Shown piece by piece: positions 1 through 8,116 of a stretch of 64,000 nucleotides of DNA (position 1 is the stretch's first letter; each line of letters starts with the position of its first letter). The stretch covers positions 5,707,501 to 5,771,500 of the forward strand of contig AP017424.1 of NCBI GenBank assembly GCA_002355495.1. The letters run 5' to 3'. The position numbers were made by a program, and so were the translations under genes. The notes below the pieces were generated by a model. That model ran no database searches. It was given only the letters and a program-made list of their open reading frames with translations, and was not told where the DNA came from. This stretch comes from Streptomyces laurentii (GTDB taxonomy: Bacteria > Actinomycetota > Actinomycetes > Streptomycetales > Streptomycetaceae).

Positions 1-771
1 GTACGGCGTCATGTGGCGGGCGGGGCCGACTTCGCGGCGCGGCTCGCGGGACAGCGCTTCGGGGTGGCGCGGCGGCGCGGCAAGTATCTGTGGCTGCCGC
101 TCGCCGAGGGCGACGCGTCGGTGCTCGGACACCTGGGCATGAGCGGTCAGCTCCTGGTCCAGCCCGAGGACACGGCGGACGAGAAGCACCTGCGGATACG
201 CGTACGGTTCGACGACGCGGCCGGCACCGAGCTGCGCTTCGTCGATCAGCGCACCTTCGGCGGCCTGTCGCTGCACGACACCGCCCCGGACAGCACGGAC
301 GGCCTGCCCGACGTCATCGCGCACATCGCCCGCGATCCGCTCGACCCGGAGTTCGACGACGAGGCCTTCCAGCGCGCGCTGCGGCTGCGCCGTACGACGG
401 TCAAGCGGGCGCTGCTCGACCAGTCGCTGATCAGCGGAGTCGGCAACATCTACGCCGACGAGGCGCTGTGGCGCAGCAGGCTGCACTACGACCGGCCGAC
501 CGCGACCATGACCCGGCCGCGCTCGGCGGAGCTGCTCGGGCACGTCCGGGACGTGATGAACGCGGCGCTCGCGGCCGGCGGCACCAGTTTCGACGCGCTG
601 TACGTCAACGTGAACGGGGAGTCCGGCTACTTCGACCGCTCGCTCGACGCCTACGGGCGGGAGGGCGAGCCGTGCCACCGCTGCGGTACGCCGATGCGCC
701 GCCGCCCGTGGATGAACCGGTCCAGCTACTTCTGCCCGCGCTGCCAGCGCCCGCCGCGCGCCGGCGCGTGA
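1..771 (+). CDS. mutM: Formamidopyrimidine-DNA glycosylase, 5' end cut by window edge
   Basis: Base-excision repair enzyme that removes oxidised purines such as 8-oxoguanine and nicks the abasic site. The reading frame is open from base 1, so the N-terminal catalytic Pro-Glu end lies outside the window; the GTG at 13 is not the real start. Visible family features are the helix-two-turn-helix segment GVGNIYADEALW about 100 residues from the end and a C-terminal zinc finger with CHRCG and CPRCQ pairs. In Streptomyces this gene follows rnc, which I would expect just upstream. It is convergent with the HxlR regulator gene. Confidence 0.95.
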   Translation, partial: VRRHVAGGADFAARLAGQRFGVARRRGKYLWLPLAEGDASVLGHLGMSGQLLVQPEDTADEKHLRIRVRFDDAAGTELRFVDQRTFGGLSLHDTAPDSTDGLPDVIAHIARDPLDPEFDDEAFQRALRLRRTTVKRALLDQSLISGVGNIYADEALWRSRLHYDRPTATMTRPRSAELLGHVRDVMNAALAAGGTSFDALYVNVNGESGYFDRSLDAYGREGEPCHRCGTPMRRRPWMNRSSYFCPRCQRPPRAGA

Positions 772-823
772 CCGGGGCGCCCGCGGTGTCGTGGGCGGCA
801 GGGGCCTTCGAGACCTTCGGGGC

Positions 824-1219
824 TCAGGCCTGGGCGTCGGTTTCGGCGCGCCGGGTGTCGTAGGCGTCCCGGGCTTCGAGTACCTCGGGCATCCGGCCCT
901 CGACCAGCTCGATCAGACCGATCAGCCGCCCGGCGACCTCCCGGCCCAGCGGCGTCAGCCGGTAGTCGACCCGCGGCGGATTGGTGAGCTGCGCCTCGCG
1001 GTGGACGAGTCCGTCCCGCTCCAGGGCGTGCAGCGTCTGCGACAGCATCTTCTCGCTCACCCCGTCGACCCGCCGCCGCAGCTCGTTGAAGCGGAACGTG
1101 CCGTCGTACAGCGCGCCCAGGGTGAGGCTGCCCCAGCGGCCCGTCACGTGCTCCAGCGTGCCGCGCGACGGGCACGCGCGCGCGAACACGTCGAAGGCGA
1201 GGTCGTCGGCGTCGGTCAT
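824..1219 (-). CDS. HxlR-family winged-helix transcriptional regulator
   Basis: A 131-residue DNA-binding protein of the HxlR/MarR-like class. It has the family opening CPSRGTLEHVTGRWG, in which the single Cys can act as a thiol sensor in some HxlR proteins, followed by the winged helix (FRFNELRRRVDGVSEKML, LVHREAQ, DYRLTPLG). The start is the ATG at 1219, because the family match begins there; an upstream ATG at 1270 would add 17 unrelated residues and run into the control region. It is divergent from the flavodoxin-like gene at 1345, the usual arrangement for an HxlR regulator that represses its neighbour. Inducer unknown. Confidence 0.88.
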   Translation of the reverse strand: MTDADDLAFDVFARACPSRGTLEHVTGRWGSLTLGALYDGTFRFNELRRRVDGVSEKMLSQTLHALERDGLVHREAQLTNPPRVDYRLTPLGREVAGRLIGLIELVEGRMPEVLEARDAYDTRRAETDAQA

Positions 1220-1262
1220 GTCCCCACCGTACTCCAGCACAGCGCTTCCGGCCCCGAAAGCG

Positions 1263-1294
1263 CTAACCAAAAGTTTGTGCTTTCTGAAAGTTAG
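1263..1294. promoter_or_regulatory. Candidate HxlR operator in divergent intergenic region
   Basis: The 125-base gap between the regulator and the flavodoxin-like gene is AT-richer than its surroundings. It holds CTAAC (1263-1267) and its inverted copy GTTAG (1290-1294), with a nested AAAG/CTTT pair between them. This dyad is well placed to control both divergent genes. Assignment to HxlR is inferred from position only. Confidence 0.35.
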
Positions 1295-1344
1295 TGTTCT
1301 ACTCCTTGGTGTTCGTCCCCCACGCCTTCTTCCAGGGAGTACCC

Positions 1345-1941
1345 GTGCCCACGTCTGTCGTCGTCTCCATCGCCTACCACTCCGGCTACGGCCACACCGC
1401 CGTCCTGGCCGAGGCCGTCCGGGCCGGCGCCGCGGACACCGGCGCCACCGTCCACCTGATCAAGGTCGACGAGATCACCGACGCCGAGTGGGAGCTGCTC
1501 GACGCCTCCGACGCGATCGTCTTCGGCTCCCCGACCTACATGGGCACCGCCTCCGGCGCCTTCCACCAGTTCGCCGAGGCCACCTCGAAGCGCTGGGCCA
1601 CCGACGCCTGGCTGGACAAGCTCGCCGCCGGCTTCACCAACTCCGGCTCGAAGAGCGGCGACAAGCCGCACACCCTGCAGTTCTTCCAGACCCTGGCCGG
1701 CCAGCACGGCATGACCTGGGTCAACCTGGGCCTCAAGCCCGGCTGGAACGCCACCGACGCCTCCGAGAACGACCTCAACCGCCTCGGCATCTTCGCGGGC
1801 GCCGGCGCCCAGACCCCCGTCGACGCCGGACCGGAGGCCGTCCACAAGTCGGACCTCGCCACCGCCGAGCACCTCGGCCGCCGCGTCGCGACCATCGCCC
1901 GCTCCTTCGCCCTCGGCAAGGCCGCGGCCACGGCCGCCTGA
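1345..1941 (+). CDS. Flavodoxin-family NAD(P)H:quinone oxidoreductase-like protein
   Basis: A 198-residue FMN-binding protein of the WrbA/flavodoxin-like class, predicted to reduce quinones with NAD(P)H in the cytosol. The phosphate-binding loop is YHSGYGHTAVLAEAV near residue 12 and the flavin-ring loop is GSPTYMGTASGAFHQF near residue 60. I chose the GTG at 1345 because AGGGAG lies 5 bases upstream and the family match begins with the next residues; a longer ATG start at 1294 would fall inside the control region. The divergent HxlR gene is the likely regulator, a common pairing for quinone or electrophile stress. Confidence 0.88.
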   Translation: MPTSVVVSIAYHSGYGHTAVLAEAVRAGAADTGATVHLIKVDEITDAEWELLDASDAIVFGSPTYMGTASGAFHQFAEATSKRWATDAWLDKLAAGFTNSGSKSGDKPHTLQFFQTLAGQHGMTWVNLGLKPGWNATDASENDLNRLGIFAGAGAQTPVDAGPEAVHKSDLATAEHLGRRVATIARSFALGKAAATAA

Positions 1942-1975
1942 CCGAAGCCGTCGGCAGACGTACGCGCGCGTACGC

Positions 1976-2012
1976 GAAGGGCTCCGGCACCGGGCAGGTG
2001 ACGGAGCCCTTC
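1976..2012. terminator. Bidirectional terminator hairpin between convergent genes
   Basis: GAAGGGCTCCG (1976-1986) and CGGAGCCCTTC (2002-2012) form a perfect 11-bp stem with a 15-base loop between the flavodoxin-like gene and the convergent CAP-domain gene. A perfect 16-bp CG-rich palindrome (1959-1974) sits immediately before it. Confidence 0.75.
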
Positions 2013-2049
2013 ACACGTTCTCGCGTCGGTCACGCGCGGGACTCCCGGC

Positions 2050-3021
2050 TCAGAGGCCGAAGTCCTGCGTCCACCACGGGCCGCCGGAGCCGAAGTGCAC
2101 GCCGACGCCGAGCGAGGTGTACGTGCAGTTCAGGATGTTCGCGCGGTGGCCGTCGCTGGCCATCCACGACGCCATCACCGCGGCGGCGTCCACCTGGCCG
2201 CGGGCGATGTTCTCCGCACCCAGGCCCTTGACGCCGGCCTTCGCGGCGCGCGCCCAGGGGGTGGCGCCGTCGGGGTCGGTGTGGTCGAAGAAGTTGCGGG
2301 CCGCCATGTCGGCGCTGAGCGCGCCGGCCAGCGAGGCGAGGTCCGTGTTCGAGCGGACGGCGGAGCAGCCCACCTTGGCGCGCTCGACGTTCACCAGACG
2401 GACCACCTCGGCCTCGGCGGCCGCCTCGCGCACGCTGAGCGGGCGCGTGCTCGCGGTCGGCGCCGGGGCCACCGGCTTCGGGGCGGGCTGGGACGGCTGG
2501 GACGTCTTGGTCGGCTTGGGCGCCGGCTTGGGCGCGGGCTTCGGTGCCGGGGCCACCGGCTTCGGGGCCGCGGGCGTCCGGGCCGGCGCGGCGGCCGGAG
2601 CCTTGGGCGCGCTGGTCTTCGGCGCGGCGGTCTTCGGCGCTACGGGCTTGGGCGTGGGCGTCGGCTTTGGCGCGGCCGTCGTGGGGGAGGGCTTCGCGGG
2701 CGCGGGCTTCGCCGGCGCGGCCGGGGCCTTCGGCGCCGGGGGAGCCGCGGGGGTGGCCGTCCCGCTCGTGACGGGCCCGTCGGTGCGCTGCCCGGCCGGG
2801 CTCTCCGTGTTCGCCGAGGCGCCGCCCTGCGTCGTCAGCCGCGGCGCCTGCTCGGCCCGGGCCTGACGCCCGTCCGCGCTCGTCTCGCCGAAGGTGAACA
2901 CGTCGCCGCCGGGCAGGAGCCCCGTGGCGACGGCGATCGCACCGGCCGCGACCGCCACGGAGACACCGAGCAGCCCGGTCTTCACGGGTGCGCCGCGTCG
3001 TATGCCGCGATGGCGTCCCAT
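2050..3021 (-). CDS. Membrane-anchored or secreted CAP (SCP/PR-1) domain protein
   Basis: A 323-residue protein. A basic N-terminus is followed by one hydrophobic segment (TGLLGVSVAVAAGAIAVATG, about residues 15-34), then a roughly 150-residue Ala/Pro/Lys-rich linker of the kind that crosses cell walls, then a C-terminal CAP domain of about 125 residues. CAP signatures include LVNVERAKVGC, DHTDPDG, GAENIARG and SWMASDGHRANILN. Function is unknown in detail; related bacterial proteins are extracellular or wall-associated. The ATG at 3021 is preceded by GGAGG about 8 bases upstream; the longer frame to 3183 is not supported by family similarity. Confidence 0.85.
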   Translation of the reverse strand: MGRHRGIRRGAPVKTGLLGVSVAVAAGAIAVATGLLPGGDVFTFGETSADGRQARAEQAPRLTTQGGASANTESPAGQRTDGPVTSGTATPAAPPAPKAPAAPAKPAPAKPSPTTAAPKPTPTPKPVAPKTAAPKTSAPKAPAAAPARTPAAPKPVAPAPKPAPKPAPKPTKTSQPSQPAPKPVAPAPTASTRPLSVREAAAEAEVVRLVNVERAKVGCSAVRSNTDLASLAGALSADMAARNFFDHTDPDGATPWARAAKAGVKGLGAENIARGQVDAAAVMASWMASDGHRANILNCTYTSLGVGVHFGSGGPWWTQDFGL

Positions 3022-3038
3022 CTGCTCAGCCTCCCTGA

Positions 3039-3070
3039 CTGGACGGTGATCTCGCTGGACGGTGAGCTCG
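3039..3070. repeat. Tandem 16-bp direct repeat in the CAP gene leader
   Basis: CTGGACGGTGATCTCG (3039-3054) is followed directly by CTGGACGGTGAGCTCG (3055-3070), one mismatch in 16. It lies just before the Shine-Dalgarno sequence of the leftward CAP gene, in its presumed 5' untranslated region. It could be a binding site or an RNA element. Confidence 0.6.
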
Positions 3071-3236
3071 GCCGGCGCTCCGCCGGCTCCGCGCCGGTCC
3101 TCGCCGATCTTTGCTTCTGTGGATCCGGTCAAGACGGACACGGCCGAACGGGTGAGCCCCGTTCCGTCGGTACCGTACGTCATGACATGAGGGGGCTGAC
3201 GTGCTCGTTCCGTGATCCGACCGCTAGCGTGCAGCC

Positions 3237-3518
3237 ATGGATGACGAGGTACGGATGACCGCCTGGGTGCGCGGCCGGGTACAGGGAGTGGGCTTCCGCT
3301 GGTTCACCAGGGCAAACGCGCTGGAGATCGGTGGGCTCGTCGGCTTCGCCCTGAACCTCGACGACGGCCGGGTCCAGGTCGTGGCCGAGGGCCCGCGTGA
3401 GAATTGCCACCGCCTGCTCGACTGGCTGCGGTCCGACGACACGCCCGGCCGGGTCGACGGCGTGACTGAGATCTGGGACACGCCGCGCGGCATCTACGAC
3501 ACCTTCGCGGTCCGCTGA
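3237..3518 (+). CDS. acyP: Acylphosphatase
   Basis: A 93-residue small hydrolase that cleaves carboxyl-phosphate bonds in acyl phosphates; the length matches the family. The signature is GRVQGVGFRWFTR at residues 13-25, containing the phosphate-binding loop and catalytic Arg, and the second motif GFALNLDDGRVQVVAEG carries the catalytic Asn. The ATG at 3237 has no Shine-Dalgarno sequence, but TAGCGT ends 6 bases before it, so the transcript may be leaderless. Position upstream of smc is conserved in Streptomyces. Confidence 0.95.
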   Translation: MDDEVRMTAWVRGRVQGVGFRWFTRANALEIGGLVGFALNLDDGRVQVVAEGPRENCHRLLDWLRSDDTPGRVDGVTEIWDTPRGIYDTFAVR

Positions 3519-3921
3519 AGGCCGCTCCCGATCATGCTCCCGGACCCCGCCCGAGACCCCGGAACGGCCTCGGGCGGACCACCGACAGCCGGTGACGGAG
3601 AGTGAAAACTTCCTGGTGACTGCCGAGGCGGGGTTGCCGCACCCCACCACGCGGGTAAGGATGATCCGGTACGCCCCTCGGGCACCGAGACGCGAGGCAC
3701 CGCCGCTTCCGACGCGGCCGCGAGCCCCCCGGTGGCCCCTTGGCCCCGGGCGTGATCGTGTTGACCGTCAAACTTTTTGGTGAGACTCTGGAAGCCCCGC
3801 GCACCTTAGCTGTTCGACCGTGAGAACCGGCACGACAAGAGCACGGCCGAGCACCGCGGGTGCGAATCCCTCACGACCCACACCGCTTCGGTCGGTCACT
3901 CAGTGTGGAGGACCATCCATC
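3519..3921. other. Intergenic region with weak promoter-like sequence
   Basis: About 400 bases without a convincing gene; the 63-codon open frame at 3592 has no start signal or family. An AT-richer island contains TTGACC (3761-3766) followed 17 bases later by GACTCT, a weak promoter candidate for the small coiled-coil gene. No strong hairpin was found. Confidence 0.4.
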
Positions 3922-4140
3922 ATGGCAAAGGCGCTTCTCGGTTACGTCGGCGGCTCCGACCCGCGACTCCTCGCCGAGATGCGACGGCTTCAGCAGCGTG
4001 TCCAGGACCTCGAGTCCGAGCTGGTTCGGATCCAGTCCGAGAACGACACGCTGACCGCTGCCGCCGCCCAGCACCAGGGAGACTCGCTGCTGGACAGCAT
4101 CGAACTCGACGTCACCAAGGCGGAGCCCGCGCTCACCTGA
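3922..4140 (+). CDS. Small coiled-coil protein of unknown function, conserved in Streptomyces
   Basis: A 72-residue acidic protein. After MAKALLGYVGGSDPRLLAEM comes a heptad-like helix (RLQQRVQDLESELVRIQSEN) that should form a coiled coil, then an acidic tail. The ATG at 3922 has GGAGGA 9 bases upstream, which settles the start against the longer frame beginning at 3820. A UUCG-capped terminator follows, so it is a single-gene transcript. I recall similar short proteins at this position in other streptomycetes, but no function. Position just before smc is suggestive only. Confidence 0.8.
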   Translation: MAKALLGYVGGSDPRLLAEMRRLQQRVQDLESELVRIQSENDTLTAAAAQHQGDSLLDSIELDVTKAEPALT

Positions 4141-4235
4141 GGTGTTCCCGCCCCATCGGGCCGGATGAGGAACCCCTCCCCGCCGGCTCACGGTACGACT
4201 GGACTCGCGTACAGCCGGACACGTACCGGACCTGC

Positions 4236-4257
4236 AAGGGGCGCTTCGGCGTCCCTT
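4236..4257 (+). terminator. UUCG-tetraloop intrinsic terminator
   Basis: AAGGGGCGC-TTCG-GCGTCCCTT gives a 9-bp stem with one G-U pair and the very stable UUCG loop, followed by the pyrimidine-rich TCTCTCTTGTGTCC. It ends the transcript of the 72-residue gene. Confidence 0.8.
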
Positions 4258-4397
4258 CTCTCTTGTGTCCCTCTCGCGCCACCCCCGCGCGTCCTCCCCG
4301 TACCCGCTGTGCGCACACCCCCACCCCTGGGCGGATCATCACGGTCCTTGGGGAGGGTGTGCCCTGTGCGTTCCCGGGTGAAACCCGAGACCCCCGG

Positions 4398-4403
4398 TAG
4401 AGT
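4398..4403 (+). promoter_or_regulatory. Candidate -10 box of smc
   Basis: TAGAGT lies 8 bases before the smc GTG and there is no good Shine-Dalgarno sequence between them, the pattern of a leaderless mRNA. No convincing -35 is visible. Confidence 0.4.
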
Positions 4404-4411
4404 CCGCAGGC

Positions 4412-7400
4412 GTGCACCTCAAGGCCTTGACGCTCCGCGGATTCAAGTCGTTCGCCTCCGCCACCACGCTGCGGTTCGAACCCGGGATCACCTGCGTCGT
4501 CGGCCCCAACGGCTCCGGCAAGTCCAACGTCGTGGACGCCCTGTCCTGGGTCATGGGCGAACAGGGTGCCAAGTCACTGCGTGGCGGCAAGATGGAAGAC
4601 GTCATCTTCGCCGGCACCACCGGCCGCCCCCCGCTCGGCCGCGCCGAGGTCTCCCTGACCATCGACAACTCCGACGGCGCGCTGCCCATCGACTACGCCG
4701 AGGTCACGATCACCCGGATCATGTTCCGCGGCGGCAGCAGCGAGTACCAGATCAACGGCGACACCTGCCGGCTCCTCGACATCCAGGACCTCCTCTCCGA
4801 CTCCGGCATCGGCCGCGAGATGCACGTCATCGTCGGCCAGGGACAGCTCGACTCCGTCCTGCACGCCGACCCCATGGGCCGCCGCGCCTTCATCGAGGAA
4901 GCCGCCGGTGTTCTCAAACACCGCAAGCGCAAGGAGAAGGCGCTGCGGAAACTCGACGCGATGCGCGCCAACCTCGCCCGCGTCCAGGACCTCGCCGACG
5001 AACTCCGCCGCCAGCTCAAACCCCTCGGCCGGCAGGCCGCCGTCGCCCGCCGCGCCGCCGTCATCCAGGCCGATCTGCGCGACGCCCGGCTGCGCCTGCT
5101 CGCCGACGACCTCGTACGCCTCCGGCAGGCACTCCAGGCCGAGATCGCGGACGAGGCCGCCCTGCTCGCCCGCAAGGAGAGCACCGAGACCGCGCTGAAA
5201 GCGGCCCTCGCCCGCGAGGCCGAACTGGAGGACGCCACCCGCCGTCTCACGCCCCGGCTCCAGCGCGCCCAGCAGACCTGGTACGAGCTGTCGCAGCTCG
5301 CCGAACGCGTCCGAGGCACCGTCTCCCTCGCCGACGCGCGCGTCACCAGCGCCGCCGCCCAGCCCCCCGAGGAACGGCGCGGCCGCGACCCCGAGGACCT
5401 CGAACGCGAGGCCGCCCGCGTCCGCGAACAGGAAGCCGAACTCGAAGCAGCGCTGGAAGCCGCCGCCCGCGCCCTCGATGACACCGTCGCCCACCGCGCC
5501 GAACTGGAAGCGGCCCTCGCCGCCGAGGAACGCCGCCTGAAGGACCGGGCCCGCGCCCTCGCCGACCGCCGCGAAGGACTCGCCCGGCTGCGCGGACAAG
5601 TGGGCGCCGCCCGCTCGCGCGCCGCCTCCGCCCAGGCCGAGATCGGCCGGCTCGCCGACGCCCGCGACGAGGCCCGGGACCGGGCCACCCACGCCCAGGA
5701 GGAGTACGAGCGGCTGCAGGCCGAAGTCGACGGCCAGGGCGCCGGGGAGACCGAACTCGGCGAACGCCACGAGGCCGCCCGCCGCGCCCTCGCCGCCGCC
5801 GAGACCGCGCTCACCGCCGCCCGCGAGACCGCCGCCGACACCGACCGGGCCCGCGCCGCCACCCGCGCCCGCCACGACGCCCTCGCCCCCGGACTGCGCC
5901 GCAAGGACGGCACCGGCACCCTCCTCGCCGCCGGCCTCACCGGCCTGATCGGCCCCGCCGCCACCCTCCTCACGGTCACCCCCGGCCACGAGCTCCCGCT
6001 CGCCACCGCCCTCGGCGCCGCCGCCGACGCGCTCGCCGTCACCGACCCGGCCACCGCCGCCGACGCCCTGCGCCTGCTCCGTAAGCAGGACGCGGGCCGT
6101 GCCTCCCTGCTCCTGGCCGCCGCGGACCCCGGACCGGATCTCCCCGCGGAGACCGCGCCCGTCAGCATCGGCTCCGTCAGCGCGCTGCCCGCCGCCGGAC
6201 TCGTCACCGGCCCCGCCGAACTCATGGGCACCGTACGGGCTCTGCTCCGCGACATCGTCGTGGTCGACGGCCTCGACGAAGCCGTCACCGTCGTGCGGAC
6301 CCGCCCCACGCTGACCGCGGTCACCGCCGAGGGCGACCTGCTCGGCGCCCACCTCGCCCACGGCGGCTCCGCCGGAGCGCCCAGCCTCCTCGAAGTCCAG
6401 GCCTTCGTGGACGAGGCCGCCGCGGAACTCGCCGCGCTCGACGTCCAGTGCGCCGAATCCGCCGCCGCCCGCGAGGCGGCGACCGCGCACCGGGACGAAG
6501 CGGCCCGCCTCCTCGACGAACTCGCCGAACGGCGCCGCGCCACCGACCGCGAACGGTCCGCCGTGGCCCAGCAGCTCGGCCGGCTCGCCGGACAGGCCCG
6601 CGGCGCGGCGGGGGAGGCGGAACGGACCGCCGCGGCCGCCGGCCGTGCCGAGGAAGCACTCGAACGCGCCCTCGCCGAAGCCGAGGAACTCGCCGAACGG
6701 CTCCTCGCCGCCGAGGACACCCCAGCCGAGGAGGAACCCGACACCGCCGACCGCGACCGGCTCGCGATCGACGGATCCAACGCGCGCCAGACCGAGATGG
6801 AGGCCCGCCTCCAGGTCCGTACCCACGAGGAACGCGTCAAGGGCCTGGCCGGCCGCGCCGGCTCCCTCGACCGCGCGGCCCGCGCCGAACGCGAGGCCCG
6901 CGCCCGCGCCGAGCGGCGCCGCGCCCGGCTGCGCCACGAGACTCAGGTGGCCGGCGCCGTCTCCGCAGGCGCCCGCCAGCTGCTCGCCCACATCGACGTG
7001 TCCCTCACCCGCGCCGAAGAGGAACGCACCCGCGCCGACGCCGCCAAGACCGCCCGCGAGCAGGACCTCACCGCCGCCCGCGCCCAGGGCCGCGACCTCA
7101 AGTCCGCCCTCGACAAGCTCACCGACTCGGTGCACCGCGGCGAGGTCCTCGGCGCCGAGAAACGGCTGCGGATCGAACAGCTGGAGACCCGCGCCCTGGA
7201 GGAGCTGGGCGTCGAGGCGGCCGTCCTCGTCGAGGAGTACGGCCCCGACCAGCCCGTACCGCCGTCACCGCCCGCCGACGGCACGGGGCCGGAGCCGGAG
7301 ACGGAGGCGGACGACCGGCCGCGTCCCTTCGTCCGTACGGAGCAGGAGAAGCGACTGAAGGCCGCCGAACGGGCGTACCAGCAGCTCGGGAAGGTGAATC

Positions 7401-7978
7401 CGCTCGCCCTGGAGGAGTTCGCCGCCCTGGAGGAACGGCACAAGTTCCTCTCCGAACAACTGGACGACCTGAAGAAGACCCGCGCCGACCTCCTCCAGGT
7501 CGTCAAGGAAGTGGACCAGCGCGTCGAACAGGTCTTCACCGAGGCCTACCGGGACACCGCCCGCGAGTTCGAAGGCGTCTTCGCCCGGCTCTTCCCCGGC
7601 GGTGAGGGCCGGCTCCTGCTCACCGACCCGGACGACATGCTCGCCACTGGCATCGAGGTCGAGGCCCGCCCGCCCGGCAAGAAGGTCAAGCGGCTGTCGC
7701 TGCTGTCCGGCGGCGAACGCTCGCTGACCGCCGTCGCCCTGCTCGTCTCCATCTTCAAGGCCCGGCCCAGCCCCTTCTACGTGATGGACGAGGTCGAGGC
7801 GGCGCTCGACGACACCAACCTCCAGCGGCTGATCCGCATCATGCGGGAACTCCAGGAGTCCTCCCAGCTGATCGTGATCACCCATCAGAAGCGGACGATG
7901 GAGGTGGCCGACGCGCTGTACGGCGTGTCGATGCAGGGCGACGGCGTCTCGAAGGTCATCAGCCAGCGACTGCGCTGA
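4412..7978 (+). CDS. smc: Chromosome segregation/condensation ATPase SMC
   Basis: A 1188-residue structural maintenance of chromosomes protein, full length for the family. It acts with ScpA and ScpB to compact and segregate chromosomes, important during sporulation septation. Order: N-terminal ATPase half with Walker A GPNGSGKS (residues 31-38), Ala/Glu/Arg-rich coiled coil, hinge (about 505-650, beginning LLAAGLTGLIGPAATLL), second coiled coil, then the C-terminal ATPase half with signature LSGGERS (about 1098) and Walker B FYVMDEVEAALDD (about 1122). The GTG start at 4412 fits the family N-terminus MHLKALTLRGFKSFA. The large antisense open frames here are high-GC shadows. Confidence 0.98.
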   Translation: MHLKALTLRGFKSFASATTLRFEPGITCVVGPNGSGKSNVVDALSWVMGEQGAKSLRGGKMEDVIFAGTTGRPPLGRAEVSLTIDNSDGALPIDYAEVTITRIMFRGGSSEYQINGDTCRLLDIQDLLSDSGIGREMHVIVGQGQLDSVLHADPMGRRAFIEEAAGVLKHRKRKEKALRKLDAMRANLARVQDLADELRRQLKPLGRQAAVARRAAVIQADLRDARLRLLADDLVRLRQALQAEIADEAALLARKESTETALKAALAREAELEDATRRLTPRLQRAQQTWYELSQLAERVRGTVSLADARVTSAAAQPPEERRGRDPEDLEREAARVREQEAELEAALEAAARALDDTVAHRAELEAALAAEERRLKDRARALADRREGLARLRGQVGAARSRAASAQAEIGRLADARDEARDRATHAQEEYERLQAEVDGQGAGETELGERHEAARRALAAAETALTAARETAADTDRARAATRARHDALAPGLRRKDGTGTLLAAGLTGLIGPAATLLTVTPGHELPLATALGAAADALAVTDPATAADALRLLRKQDAGRASLLLAAADPGPDLPAETAPVSIGSVSALPAAGLVTGPAELMGTVRALLRDIVVVDGLDEAVTVVRTRPTLTAVTAEGDLLGAHLAHGGSAGAPSLLEVQAFVDEAAAELAALDVQCAESAAAREAATAHRDEAARLLDELAERRRATDRERSAVAQQLGRLAGQARGAAGEAERTAAAAGRAEEALERALAEAEELAERLLAAEDTPAEEEPDTADRDRLAIDGSNARQTEMEARLQVRTHEERVKGLAGRAGSLDRAARAEREARARAERRRARLRHETQVAGAVSAGARQLLAHIDVSLTRAEEERTRADAAKTAREQDLTAARAQGRDLKSALDKLTDSVHRGEVLGAEKRLRIEQLETRALEELGVEAAVLVEEYGPDQPVPPSPPADGTGPEPETEADDRPRPFVRTEQEKRLKAAERAYQQLGKVNPLALEEFAALEERHKFLSEQLDDLKKTRADLLQVVKEVDQRVEQVFTEAYRDTAREFEGVFARLFPGGEGRLLLTDPDDMLATGIEVEARPPGKKVKRLSLLSGGERSLTAVALLVSIFKARPSPFYVMDEVEAALDDTNLQRLIRIMRELQESSQLIVITHQKRTMEVADALYGVSMQGDGVSKVISQRLR

Positions 7979-8116
7979 GCGCGGCGACCGTACGGGTGGA
8001 GCGGGGGGCCTTGGGCACGGGGCCTTCGAGTGGTAGGCGGCGGGAAGTTGTGCGCCACTGGAAGGGCTCGCCCCGCCCGCACCGGCCACGCCGCCGCCGG
8101 AGCTCCGAGGAGACCC

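Noticed and set aside
3039..3070. PHO box (PhoP site) before the CAP gene
   Set aside because: Units resemble G-N-TCACC-GTCC, but the repeat period is 16 bases, not the 11 of PHO boxes.
2050..3236. c-di-AMP (ydaO) riboswitch upstream of the CAP-domain gene
   Set aside because: Such switches precede some Streptomyces wall-hydrolase genes, but the conserved ydaO blocks are not present here.
4574..7135. Very long minus-strand open frames (up to 853 codons) inside smc
   Set aside because: High-GC shadow of smc; sequence is repetitive Gly/Ala/Glu, has no family match and opposes a full, well-conserved SMC protein.
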